DNA of 64,000 nt from JAZGGS01 sp963714405. GTDB taxonomy: Bacteria > Bacteroidota > Ignavibacteria > Ignavibacteriales > Ignavibacteriaceae. Both the position numbers and the translations under genes were made by a program. Below the pieces are notes generated by a model, which saw nothing but the letters and a program-made list of their open reading frames with translations, was not told the DNA's origin and did no database searches. Below, in pieces: positions 18,630 to 28,158 of the stretch (positions within the stretch are counted from its first letter, which is position 1; every line of letters starts with the position of its first letter). The DNA lies in NCBI GenBank assembly GCA_963714405.1, contig CAVQOH010000002.1, positions 992,001 through 1,056,000 on the forward strand, read 5' to 3'.

Positions 18630-18660
18630 TTAAGCTGAATTTATCAGCTAATAAGCGAGT
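18630..18660 (-). terminator. Weak hairpin after the coiled-coil gene
   Basis: AGCTGA (18633-18638) and TCAGCT (18644-18649) form a 6-bp stem around a 5-base loop; on the minus strand it is followed by an A/T-rich run. Marginal as a terminator. Confidence 0.3.
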
Positions 18661-18686
18661 GGTATTAAGTAATTAGGTATTTTCAG

Positions 18687-20771
18687 TTATAATTTAAATA
18701 TCTTTGAAAGATCATTTTGTTGTAATATAGTCTCAGAATTTTTTGAAGGAACGAGCTCTCTTTCGTTAGGTATTTCCCTCCTTTTTTTAATCAGTTCGTA
18801 TTCAAGTTTAATCTTTTCTTTCAGTTTTGAGTATCTATCGAACAGAAGCTGGTTTTTATCAATTTCTTCTTGCATTTTCTTTTTCATTGCAACAAGTTTT
18901 GAAATATCACCACGATGCTCTTCATGTTCAATTTTAATCCTTCCCAGAGATTCCTGCAGTTCAACAAGTTCATTCATCGATTCTTTAACTTTATTATTAA
19001 GTTCTGATACTCTTTGCTCGTATTCTTTTATTTCACTTTCAAGCTTTGATCTCTTCTCTTCTCCATTAATGAATCGTTTGTTTGAATTTTCCAGCAGAAC
19101 GTACAATCCTTTTTCAAACTCTTGTATTCTTTGTTTAAGCATAGAAGCTTCTAAATCCAATTGCTTATTTATATCTCGTTTAGCTGAAGTTCTATCATCT
19201 AGTTTTAGCAAATCAGTTTTAAGCATTTCTGTTTGTTCACTTATAACCGAAAGTAAATCTTCAAATGAACTTATCTCAACCTGCCTGAGTTTCAAGACCC
19301 TTTCGGTTTCGTTAAGAACTGCAACCTTTTCAAATAAAACCTGATCACGCTCGGCAATATCCTTTTCTTTTTTAACTATAATCTGATTGAGCACATCTTT
19401 CTTTTTCCCGGCTTCATATAATTCTTTGTTATAAACCTGAAACATGTTTTTGAATCGGCTCTCAAGCATGCTGTTGCCATCTTTTATTTCACTCTTTCTT
19501 CTTTCAAGAATTGGCAAATACTCCTTTAATTTTATATAATCCTTTTTCAAGGATTCAATAACTTCCTTTTCGGATTTATATTTCTCCGCAGCTTTTGTTT
19601 TATCGATTTCTATTTTAATTATTTCTTTTTTAAGAGAATTTATCTTTTCTTCTGAGAAAGAAATTTCAGCGGAGAGGTTTTTTAATTTTTGATTTTTTTC
19701 GTTTACAACCTCCGTTAGTTTTAATATTTCTTTATTCTTGTAAGCACTTTCACCACTTGTTTTGCGGAGCTTGATTGCCACTTCTTCCAGATGAATAACC
19801 TTTTTTTCATAATCTTTTTCAAGTGCTGCAAACTTTATTTCATTAGCTGATAGCTTATCATTGAGTTCAGAAATCAGATCTCGTTTTAATTGTTCGGTTT
19901 GCTTAAGAGTATCAAGTCTCCCCTTAATTTCCTGTTCTTCCTGGTTTAATATTTTTAATGTATTTTGTATTTCAATGGAATTTACTGTAGCACCAACTGC
20001 GGCAAGTTCTTTCTTTCCCTGTTCGATCGATGTTTTTAGCATCTGTTCTTCTTCTTTTAAGGAAGAAACAGAAAGTTCAATTTCTTCAAGATAGTTTTGC
20101 TTTTTCTTGATGGATTCGTAAAGGTTCTGTTCTTCTGTAATTAGCGAAATCAGCTTATCTTCTGTGGTTGCCGACTCATAGTTAATCCTTCCCAGTTTTG
20201 TATCACTTAGATTTTCAAGCTCGCTTTTCTTTAAATTGATTTTTTCTTGCAAAGATCTTTCTTTATCAGCTAATTCCTTAATACGTTTCTCAAAACCAAT
20301 GAGTGATCTGGCTTCACTTTCCTTTAAATTATTTATCTTTTCTTCAAGCCTTTGAATTTCATCGTTACTATTAGCGATATCTTTTTCATATAAGTTATTG
20401 TTATCATCATTTGAATAGATATTTTTAATTTGAGAAGGATGTTGATCAGATTTTGTATTATTAATATGGTTGGTTAAGTGGAGAAGATTATGCTGCTCAT
20501 CAGATTTCATCTCTCTGAGTTTATCAATTTCACGGTTGAGTTTTTCCAGCTCGGTTTTCAACCCGGTTTCTTTAAATTTTAAACCATCAACCTCATTTGT
20601 TAAATCTGTCTTTTGTTTAATTAAACTGCTAATTTCCACATTAACCTTTTTAGTTAATTCCTCAAGCCGGATGAGTTTTTCTTCCTTATCATTTATCCTC
20701 AGAAGAGAGCTTCGAAGCGTATCATTTTCGGCCTGAAGATCCTTAAGTTTTTTAGAAATAATTAAACTCAT
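18687..20771 (-). CDS. Long coiled-coil protein, SMC-like arm only
   Basis: 694 residues, almost entirely heptad-patterned helix rich in E, K, L, S and Q. There is no signal peptide, no transmembrane segment and no Walker motif, so it is not an SMC or Rad50 ATPase. The last 25 residues are non-helical (RREIPNERELVPSK...). Likely a cytoplasmic structural or scaffold filament-like protein; comparable Ignavibacteria/Bacteroidetes proteins are unnamed. It is a monocistronic unit with 272 bases of empty AT-rich sequence upstream. Confidence 0.65.
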   Translation of the reverse strand: MSLIISKKLKDLQAENDTLRSSLLRINDKEEKLIRLEELTKKVNVEISSLIKQKTDLTNEVDGLKFKETGLKTELEKLNREIDKLREMKSDEQHNLLHLTNHINNTKSDQHPSQIKNIYSNDDNNNLYEKDIANSNDEIQRLEEKINNLKESEARSLIGFEKRIKELADKERSLQEKINLKKSELENLSDTKLGRINYESATTEDKLISLITEEQNLYESIKKKQNYLEEIELSVSSLKEEEQMLKTSIEQGKKELAAVGATVNSIEIQNTLKILNQEEQEIKGRLDTLKQTEQLKRDLISELNDKLSANEIKFAALEKDYEKKVIHLEEVAIKLRKTSGESAYKNKEILKLTEVVNEKNQKLKNLSAEISFSEEKINSLKKEIIKIEIDKTKAAEKYKSEKEVIESLKKDYIKLKEYLPILERRKSEIKDGNSMLESRFKNMFQVYNKELYEAGKKKDVLNQIIVKKEKDIAERDQVLFEKVAVLNETERVLKLRQVEISSFEDLLSVISEQTEMLKTDLLKLDDRTSAKRDINKQLDLEASMLKQRIQEFEKGLYVLLENSNKRFINGEEKRSKLESEIKEYEQRVSELNNKVKESMNELVELQESLGRIKIEHEEHRGDISKLVAMKKKMQEEIDKNQLLFDRYSKLKEKIKLEYELIKKRREIPNERELVPSKNSETILQQNDLSKIFKL

Positions 20772-21043
20772 TTTTATTACTCCCTACCTAGTTAAATAGA
20801 AAGTTCACACTAAAATGTTAAAATATGTTTTTGTAACTCGCATATAACACAAGAAGTTAATACCACCCTTTGAAGTTAAACATTAAAATACAAATTATCA
20901 AGCTTTTATTATAACGGTTTATAGCGTTTGTAGAATGTACTTTGGCAGGTAAATCGTTAAACAGATTAAATATATGATGATAGACAAAATTCTAATTTAC
21001 TCTCAATAATTTCATTATTCATAAATGCGAGTAAAATATACTA

Positions 21044-21655
21044 TTAATGATTTTTGATTTTAAGATTGTGAACAATTTTATAGCTGGAATATGCAAAAAA
21101 TGGTGCAACTGCAACATCAACTGAATAATGAACATGCTGCAACAAAACTGCTGTGCCAACTAATATTGTTGAGGATAAGAAAATAATCCTGATTAATCGA
21201 TTTTCAGAACTTAGATAAAGAAGGAAAATAGTGGCCGTGTGTCCGGAAAAGAAGAGATCCTTAGTTAAAATCTTACCTGGGCCAAATAGTTGAACAAAGG
21301 GATCATTTAGCGGAATAAGAGTTGGAGGCGCTTCTAATGGTATTAGGTACATAACAATTAAGCGAAAAAAAACCATTACTCCATAGCATTGTAAAATGAA
21401 CACTAATTTTTCAGGATTTTTAAAAACACTAAAAACAGTTAATAATATTGAGAAATAGATTAATCCAAATGTTAACCATGTAAGATTAATAGGATTAAAT
21501 AATAACAGGATTGGATCTGCTATAGTTACGCCGGGGCGGTATTCTACATATTGAAGAAAATTAGTAAATATTATTAAAATCAGTGCAAGAAGAGTAACCG
21601 TAACAACAAATTCTATACGGTTCTTACTATTAGATGCAAATTCCTTCCAGCTCAT
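21044..21655 (-). CDS. PAP2-type / sphingomyelin-synthase-like membrane phosphatase
   Basis: 203 residues with about six hydrophobic segments. The active-site pieces of the PAP2_C (sphingomyelin-synthase-like) group are visible: DLFFSGHTATIFLLYL and HVHYSVDVAVAPFF, supplying His in SGHT and the His/Asp of HYSVD. Enzymes of this group move or hydrolyse phosphate-containing lipid headgroups in the membrane. The exact reaction is not predictable. It follows the 1610-residue gene by 46 bases on the same strand and may be cotranscribed with it. Confidence 0.75.
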   Translation of the reverse strand: MSWKEFASNSKNRIEFVVTVTLLALILIIFTNFLQYVEYRPGVTIADPILLLFNPINLTWLTFGLIYFSILLTVFSVFKNPEKLVFILQCYGVMVFFRLIVMYLIPLEAPPTLIPLNDPFVQLFGPGKILTKDLFFSGHTATIFLLYLSSENRLIRIIFLSSTILVGTAVLLQHVHYSVDVAVAPFFAYSSYKIVHNLKIKNH

Positions 21656-21701
21656 AAGTTAAAGCTAATTAATTCAAAAATAATTAAGAAGCAGGATGTA
21701 A

Positions 21702-24700
21702 TTATTTGTCTTCATTTTCAAATAAAATTTTTACAAGTCCTGAATATTTTCTTTCGATTTTAAATCCAAACCTGTAAAAATATTCAGGTCTGAAAAATCC
21801 TGTAGTAACATATTTTAAATGCTCACCTTTCAGCCGGTTAAAAAGTTCATTCATCAATCCTTCGCTTATCCCCTTCCTGCGGTACCTGCTTGATACTACT
21901 ATTTTTTCCATGTGTGCAGTTTGGTTATCAGTTCTGCTAAAAAATAATCCGCCAATAATAAATCCCCTTTCAGAAAGTGCTACAAGAAACTGGTGTTCAG
22001 GATTAAAATGTACATTAAGATTTGTCTCAAAAAATAATTTGTGAAGCTTTGATATCTCTTTAGGTGAAATAGGGTTTCTGATTAGGTATGGAACATTTTC
22101 ATTATCCAAAAGCTGCACTACAAGATTCGATTTTGTACCCCCATTACTTTGAACTTCAATTAAAACTGCTGCATCCGTAGGTTTCAAATGAGGGAAACTT
22201 AGCCGGGTAACAAAAAATTCCTCCCGTTCATTTAGTTTAAACTGTAAATTTAAATCAGATATCATTTGCTGTATCAGTTCATGATCAGCATTGTTTTCAC
22301 GCTGCTTAGCTATAACATCTTTAAGTGAATTTTTAACTTCTTCTCCAGCAGCACTAAAAACTGTTTTTAGGAAAAACTGGGTTCGCAGTTCCGGTTGCAT
22401 TTCTTCAAGATTAAATAGTTGGTAAGTTTCATACAGATCGTACAGCATCTCTGCCTGTGCGCTTAAAGATGCTTCCTTATTTAATGTAAACCACCTGTGA
22501 AAACGCTTTATTGCAAAGAAAAGCGCCTTGGGAATGTAGCCATCAAGTTTAACCGAATTTATAAATTCATTTATTTTTAATACAATGATATCCTTTTCTT
22601 TAAATTGAGATTGTTCTGTTAATTCATTTTTGAATGAAGTTAATATTTCTATTCCACTTTCTTCTCCTTCTGCTTCCATAATCCCGGAAAATATATAATT
22701 CCAAATTGAACCATTATCAAGAATTGAAATATCTTCAACAGTTTTTTTAACAAACTTGTTATAGAAGTTTAGAAGAAAAGAAGATATTGAATTTGATTTT
22801 ATCCTGTTTGAAACAGAATAAAGCAATGTGCCGGTTTGGTAATCATGCGTGGGTATGGTAATATTCTCAATCAGCGGATCTGCCAATTCTATTTCCCGAT
22901 TAGTAATTTGCCAAAAGTTAAAGTATGATTTTGCAGCATTCCAAACGAAGAATGTCCAAAGAAACTTAATCCGCTGTTCGTAATTTTCTTCTTTACGGGT
23001 TAATTCCCTTGATAAAAATTTTGCAACACTATCTCTTGGAACAAAAGCTTCAGTCCACAAATCATAATCATTCCAGTAACCTCCAAAATCCGGTAAAAGT
23101 CTTTCATCTAACAAATTTGTTTCTGCAACGATTAACCAACGGATTTCAGCTTTAACAGAACTTGGTGTAAGATTTTTATTCAGGTGAAACGTAATATCAA
23201 AACCACCCTGGAATCTTGTTTGAACAGAAATTCTGTAGATTGATTTACTATTGGATGAAACAAGATGACTTACCCAAACTCCACCGGGAAGAACATTATC
23301 TAACCGTAAAGATATTCCTCCTGAAAAAAGAAATATGGCTTCGCGCAAAACAGATGTTTTTACAACCGCATTTTTTATACGCAGCCTGTCTTCCGCATCA
23401 ATACCTTCTTCAAATGTAATAACATCCTCCCAGCCATACTCCTCACTTGTTTCAACATCCACAGCAAACTGTTGATTCTTCCCGAGCCAATCACGTAATC
23501 CTTTACGTAAATTAACAAGAGTTTTTTCCGCTTCTGCTTTTACTTCCTTTATTTTACTAAAAACAGTAAAGCGCATTACAAATCTTCTTATTCCTTTATA
23601 TGTAACAGGATGATGAGAACCATAAACAGTAATTAGATGGAATAGTGATTCTAAAGAAGCAATGTTTTGTAAAGTAGTTTCACTTTCTTGTGTGGTAATA
23701 TTGAGAATTGAATCTTCAATAACGTTTAGATTTTCTGCCCCCTTACTTTTCTTAACTATATATTTTATTACATCTTCATTAAGTAGTTCTTTATCAAATT
23801 CTGAAAAAGTTAAAAATATTTCGTTAAACTGTTCTTTGTTCACATTGCTGATTGCTGTTTTAAATATTTCTCTTCTTATCTCAGAAATTGCAGAAATGTT
23901 TGGGCGTGAAACAAGTGCAAGACATAATTTATAAAGATGAATTGATTCATCTGCAAGTATGTTTTCAAAAAGCGGTAAGGCTATTTTGCAATCTTCATAT
24001 ATTTCCGTTTGCAAAAACAAATAAGCAGAATGAAGTGCTTCGAGAGAAAATTCTTTATACGAGAAAAATTTTGTTAAATGATTTCTTTCTTCTTCATTTA
24101 AATTAATTTTGCTACTACTTGAATAAAATTGTAAATGCTCTGATGCTTGTTGCTGCCTGTACCACTGCAAAATTGATCTGCCCGTAAACTCGGTAAATTC
24201 TTTGTTCCCAATCCATAAAAGAGGATTTGTAAGCAATGATTGCATATCGATATAAGGTGAATCTGTTTTGTAGAAATAGCTGCCGATGCGGTAAATGTTT
24301 TTATGTTTATGATCCGCTTCTATAGCAAGAACCAAATTAAGTTTACTTATTGTTATACCAGTTTCTGTAGATGCAATATCTCTGCTTAAACATCCTTTCT
24401 CTCTAAGGAACCAGTTTGGAATTCTCACTTCTGTATTTTTAATAAAAATACTTGTGTGATCCTTTGTATACATTGAATTTATAATTACATCAAAATTCTT
24501 TTCAATTTCTCTTCGTTTGTATGTTCCTTTTGGTGTAAGCTCACCTTTCTCATCAGAAAATGGTCTGTCCGTTATTCTGAAATCAAGTATTCTTTCATAC
24601 GGTGCAAGAAATTTATTTACAGTAACAATTACTGATGAAAAATATTCTTGCCTTTCATGTTCATCCAAAACACTCACGGGGGATTCATCTGGATTAAAAT

Positions 24701-26534
24701 TGGGATATATAAGTAAAGTGTTAAACGGTTTATGATCTCCCACAAGAAAAACCTGCTTTATGCTCTCAAAATCTCTGAAGAAATTTTCAATCTTTTGGGG
24801 GGCAATAGTTTCGCCCTTAATGTTTTTATAGATTTCTTTTTTCCTATCAACAATCTCTATAAATCCTTCTTCATCCATTTTCATGATATCTCCAGATGGA
24901 AGCCATCCATCTTTATCAAAAACTTCTTCCTTACGGCTTCCATAATAACCCATCATTACGTATGCACCCTTAATTAAAATCTCGCCGTCATCTTTAAGTT
25001 TTATATCAATTCCGGGTAATGCTTTACCAAGAGAGTTCGGTCTATATTTTTTGGGAGGAGTCATTGTAATTCCACCGGTTGCTTCAGTCATTCCAAAACC
25101 GCTCATTAACTCAATTCCGTAGTTTTGGAAGAAAATAAAAACATCAGGAGGAAGATAACCTGCTGCCGATAATCCAAATTTTAAGCGGGCACCTGTTGTA
25201 TTATCAACCGCATCTTTTATTTTTTGATGATCATCAACTTCTATATCAACACGGTTTGAAACGTATTCATAAAGCTGAAGCCATTTCTTAGGAATGCTTA
25301 TAAAAACTGTTGGTTTAACCATTTTCATATTTTGTATCATTGTATCTAAAGCTGGATTTTCCATAAAAGCATATTCCGCTCCCCAGAAAATCGAACCGGT
25401 CATCTCCAGCCATCTGCCAAAAGTATGAAAGAGAGGAAGAAATGCTAAAAATCTATCTGTATCACCAATTTCTGGTAAAGCCATTGCACGACAGAATCGC
25501 TTGTAAACAATGTTCATATGAGAAAACATTATTCCTTTTGGTTCGCCAGTAGTGCCGGATGTGTACATTATTGTTGCAAGTTTTTCCGGTTTTATGTTTT
25601 CTAATAAGTTTTCTTTAAAGGACCCTTTATCGTTGCTTCCTGATTTTAAAAACTCTTGAAAAGAAATAACACTCTTATCAGCACTGCTTCCAACTAACAG
25701 AACTATCTTTTTTAAATGATGAAGATCATTTTTAATTGAATTTATTTTTGCAAGTTGTTTTTCATTGTGAGCAATTACAACAGCAGCTTTTGTCTCATTC
25801 AGAATATAACTTATATGTGCAGGAACAGAATTGGCAGGAATCATCACGTTTATAATTCCGCTGGTTAAACAGGCAATATCAAGCATTGCCATTTCAGGTG
25901 AGTTCTCTAATAAAAAAGCAACTTTCAGATCTTCAGTTTCTTCGTTCTTTAAAAGCGAGTTAAAAGATTTTGAATACTTACTAACCTGTTCAGCAGTTTG
26001 ATTCCAGCTAATGGAAGAGATGCGGTTTCCTTTAATCAGCGTAAAAAGCGTTTTGTTTTTATAGTCCCTTACCCGCTGATGAAACAAAATTTTAATTGTG
26101 TAATTGCTTTTTAGAATTAATTCTTCTATAAGTTTTTCCCATTTTTTTTCTTCATAAATCCTGGTAAGAAAAGACGGGAATCTGAAAAGGTTTAAATACT
26201 CGTGAATTAGCTTGCTGCTTATTTCTGAGTGTGTAACGGATTTAAGATAATTACCAAAGCCGTAATAAATTTCTTTATCAAAACTTTCCATTAAAGAATT
26301 AGCAAACTCTCCCGGAACGATTGAGCTTAATATTTCAGTTAGTTCTTTTGCTAATAAATCATCTTTGGATAAAAGCTTTTTTTCTGTAATAGTTTTTATC
26401 ACAAGTTGAAGTTCACTGTAAAGAAGATTAACCTGTTTTTCTTCCAAAGCTGATTTACCTGAGAAAAACTTTTCCTTCAACTCTAAAATATTTAATTCAC
26501 CGGGTGTATTTTCTAAATCATTCATTAAGTGCAA
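21702..26534 (-). CDS. Giant fusion: long-chain acyl-CoA synthetase + uncharacterised middle + GNAT acetyltransferase
   Basis: 1610 residues. N-terminal helical part (1-140), then a complete AMP-binding enzyme (about 140-700) with YTSGTTGEPKG near 324, the GFGMTEATGG block, SGDI and the DRKKEIYKNIKGE hinge near 560: ATP-dependent activation of a fatty acid to an acyl-CoA or acyl-AMP. The middle (about 750-1450) is helical with a beta-rich island near 1060-1160 (GVWVSHLVSS ... LLPDFGGYWNDYDLWTEAFV) whose spacing recalls a kinase-like lobe pair, but no family is recognised. The last 140 residues are a GNAT domain (SSRYRRKGISEGLMNELF, then YFYRFGF). One chain could couple acyl activation to acylation, but that is inference. 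Confidence 0.8.
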   Translation of the reverse strand: MHLMNDLENTPGELNILELKEKFFSGKSALEEKQVNLLYSELQLVIKTITEKKLLSKDDLLAKELTEILSSIVPGEFANSLMESFDKEIYYGFGNYLKSVTHSEISSKLIHEYLNLFRFPSFLTRIYEEKKWEKLIEELILKSNYTIKILFHQRVRDYKNKTLFTLIKGNRISSISWNQTAEQVSKYSKSFNSLLKNEETEDLKVAFLLENSPEMAMLDIACLTSGIINVMIPANSVPAHISYILNETKAAVVIAHNEKQLAKINSIKNDLHHLKKIVLLVGSSADKSVISFQEFLKSGSNDKGSFKENLLENIKPEKLATIMYTSGTTGEPKGIMFSHMNIVYKRFCRAMALPEIGDTDRFLAFLPLFHTFGRWLEMTGSIFWGAEYAFMENPALDTMIQNMKMVKPTVFISIPKKWLQLYEYVSNRVDIEVDDHQKIKDAVDNTTGARLKFGLSAAGYLPPDVFIFFQNYGIELMSGFGMTEATGGITMTPPKKYRPNSLGKALPGIDIKLKDDGEILIKGAYVMMGYYGSRKEEVFDKDGWLPSGDIMKMDEEGFIEIVDRKKEIYKNIKGETIAPQKIENFFRDFESIKQVFLVGDHKPFNTLLIYPNFNPDESPVSVLDEHERQEYFSSVIVTVNKFLAPYERILDFRITDRPFSDEKGELTPKGTYKRREIEKNFDVIINSMYTKDHTSIFIKNTEVRIPNWFLREKGCLSRDIASTETGITISKLNLVLAIEADHKHKNIYRIGSYFYKTDSPYIDMQSLLTNPLLWIGNKEFTEFTGRSILQWYRQQQASEHLQFYSSSSKINLNEEERNHLTKFFSYKEFSLEALHSAYLFLQTEIYEDCKIALPLFENILADESIHLYKLCLALVSRPNISAISEIRREIFKTAISNVNKEQFNEIFLTFSEFDKELLNEDVIKYIVKKSKGAENLNVIEDSILNITTQESETTLQNIASLESLFHLITVYGSHHPVTYKGIRRFVMRFTVFSKIKEVKAEAEKTLVNLRKGLRDWLGKNQQFAVDVETSEEYGWEDVITFEEGIDAEDRLRIKNAVVKTSVLREAIFLFSGGISLRLDNVLPGGVWVSHLVSSNSKSIYRISVQTRFQGGFDITFHLNKNLTPSSVKAEIRWLIVAETNLLDERLLPDFGGYWNDYDLWTEAFVPRDSVAKFLSRELTRKEENYEQRIKFLWTFFVWNAAKSYFNFWQITNREIELADPLIENITIPTHDYQTGTLLYSVSNRIKSNSISSFLLNFYNKFVKKTVEDISILDNGSIWNYIFSGIMEAEGEESGIEILTSFKNELTEQSQFKEKDIIVLKINEFINSVKLDGYIPKALFFAIKRFHRWFTLNKEASLSAQAEMLYDLYETYQLFNLEEMQPELRTQFFLKTVFSAAGEEVKNSLKDVIAKQRENNADHELIQQMISDLNLQFKLNEREEFFVTRLSFPHLKPTDAAVLIEVQSNGGTKSNLVVQLLDNENVPYLIRNPISPKEISKLHKLFFETNLNVHFNPEHQFLVALSERGFIIGGLFFSRTDNQTAHMEKIVVSSRYRRKGISEGLMNELFNRLKGEHLKYVTTGFFRPEYFYRFGFKIERKYSGLVKILFENEDK

Positions 26535-26608
26535 TTCCTTAAAAAACAGAGCTGTTTATAATATTTAAAGTTAAAGATAATGTGTAAAATAAGTTTGAAT
26601 ATAACAAA

Positions 26609-26634
26609 AAAGGGATGCTGTTAAACATCCCTTA
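26609..26634 (-). terminator. Terminator of the citrate synthase gene
   Basis: AAGGGATG (26610-26617) pairs with CATCCCTT (26626-26633), 8-base loop; on the minus strand the stem is followed by a run of T. It lies 28 bases past the citrate synthase stop. Confidence 0.75.
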
Positions 26635-26661
26635 TAAAAAATAATTTTATCTGTTAAGTTT

Positions 26662-27966
26662 TTATTTTATACCCGCAATTTCTTCCATCATTGCAGTGGT
26701 AATAGATTTTGGTCTTTCAATCGGGTAACCCAGCGCACGATCCCAGATTATATTAGAAACCACACCGAGAGCTCTGCCAATACCAAATAATACCGTGTAA
26801 AACTCGTACTCTGTTAAACCATAATACCATTGTATAACACCGGATTGTGCATCAACATTTGGCCACGGATTTTTGGCTTTACCCTGTTCCTGCAATATTG
26901 GAGGAGTAACTTTATAAATTAAATCAACATATTTAAACAATGGATCATCAGGCAAATGCTTTAGGCAAAATTCTCTTTGTGCCATATAACGCGGATCTGT
27001 TTTTCTTAAAACTGCATGGCCAAATCCCGGAATTACCTGCCCGCCGCTTAAAGTATCCCACACAAATTTTTTCATTTCCTCTTCAGTAGGAATTTTACCG
27101 CCCATTTGTTCATAAACACCCTGCGTCCATCTTAAGACCTGTTCATTTGCCAAACCGTGCAGCGGTCCTGCTAATCCGTTTATCATTCCGGAAATTGCAT
27201 AATAAACATCAGAAAGAGCGCTTGCGATAAGATGACCAGTGTGAGCGCTTACATTTCCGCTTTCATGATCACTGTGGAGAATAAAATACATTCTTGATAC
27301 ATCATCATATGGTTTATCAATTCCCATCATATGAGCAAAGTTTCCTCCTAAATCCAAACTAGGATCAGGATTAATGATGTCTCCGTTTTTATATTTTAAA
27401 CGGTAAATAAAAGCAGCTATTGTAGGAAGTTTTGCAAGAAGATTCATACCATCTTCAAAAGTTGGCATCCAGTATTCCATTTTGCCTAAACCTGCATTGT
27501 ATTCTTTTACAAATTGAGATTCACGCTGCATAGAAACAATTGCATTTGAAAACATTGCCATTGGGTGAGAATCCGGTGGAAGTTGTTTTAGAACATCAAA
27601 AACATACTGAGGTACTTTGCTTCTTTTCTTAAACTCTTCTGCAACTTCTATTGAATCTTTTTCATCAGGAACTTCACCAGTTAAAAGCAAATAGAAAAAT
27701 CCTTCTACGTTTGGCATTTCCTGCCCGGGAACTTTTGGTAGTTTTTCCATCACTTCAGGAATTGTAAATCCCCTGAATCTTATCCCTTCATAAGGATCAA
27801 GATAAGATATATCAGTTGTTAAACTTTTAACACCTCTTGCACCACCAATCACTTGTGCAATTGTTACTTCTCCAACTTTTTTATCTCCATGATCTTTTAA
27901 TAGTTTTGTGGTTCTTGGGCGCCACTCTTCTATTTTTTGGGCAAGCTTTTCTTTTAAGCGAGACAT
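26662..27966 (-). CDS. gltA: Citrate synthase, mitochondrial/eukaryote-like type
   Basis: 434 residues. Condenses acetyl-CoA with oxaloacetate at the entry to the TCA cycle, cytoplasmic. The sequence has the type I features: HSDHESGNVSAHT, SGMINGLAGPLHGLANEQVLRW with the substrate His, IPGFGHAVLRKTDPRY with the second His, and NPWPNVDAQSG with the catalytic Asp. Its length and the N-terminal GGARGVKSL ... SYLDPYEGIRFRG segment are those of the mitochondrial-like branch rather than the E. coli hexameric enzyme. GGAGG seven bases before the ATG sets the start. Single-gene unit with its own terminator. Confidence 0.95.
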   Translation of the reverse strand: MSRLKEKLAQKIEEWRPRTTKLLKDHGDKKVGEVTIAQVIGGARGVKSLTTDISYLDPYEGIRFRGFTIPEVMEKLPKVPGQEMPNVEGFFYLLLTGEVPDEKDSIEVAEEFKKRSKVPQYVFDVLKQLPPDSHPMAMFSNAIVSMQRESQFVKEYNAGLGKMEYWMPTFEDGMNLLAKLPTIAAFIYRLKYKNGDIINPDPSLDLGGNFAHMMGIDKPYDDVSRMYFILHSDHESGNVSAHTGHLIASALSDVYYAISGMINGLAGPLHGLANEQVLRWTQGVYEQMGGKIPTEEEMKKFVWDTLSGGQVIPGFGHAVLRKTDPRYMAQREFCLKHLPDDPLFKYVDLIYKVTPPILQEQGKAKNPWPNVDAQSGVIQWYYGLTEYEFYTVLFGIGRALGVVSNIIWDRALGYPIERPKSITTAMMEEIAGIK

Positions 27967-28158
27967 ATTGATCCTCCATTTCTGAATTTTTTATAAACAG
28001 GATTTAAATGTTCCTGTTCATTTTTGATGAAGCTAAGGGAATTAAAGAATGTTAATAATTTTGTGCTGTAAATAGTTTTAACAGCAAAAAATGCTAATCA
28101 TCCCCTATTCCCCAAATTTGTAAAAATCTTTTGTTTAAAATATCAATTATTTGTTGTA

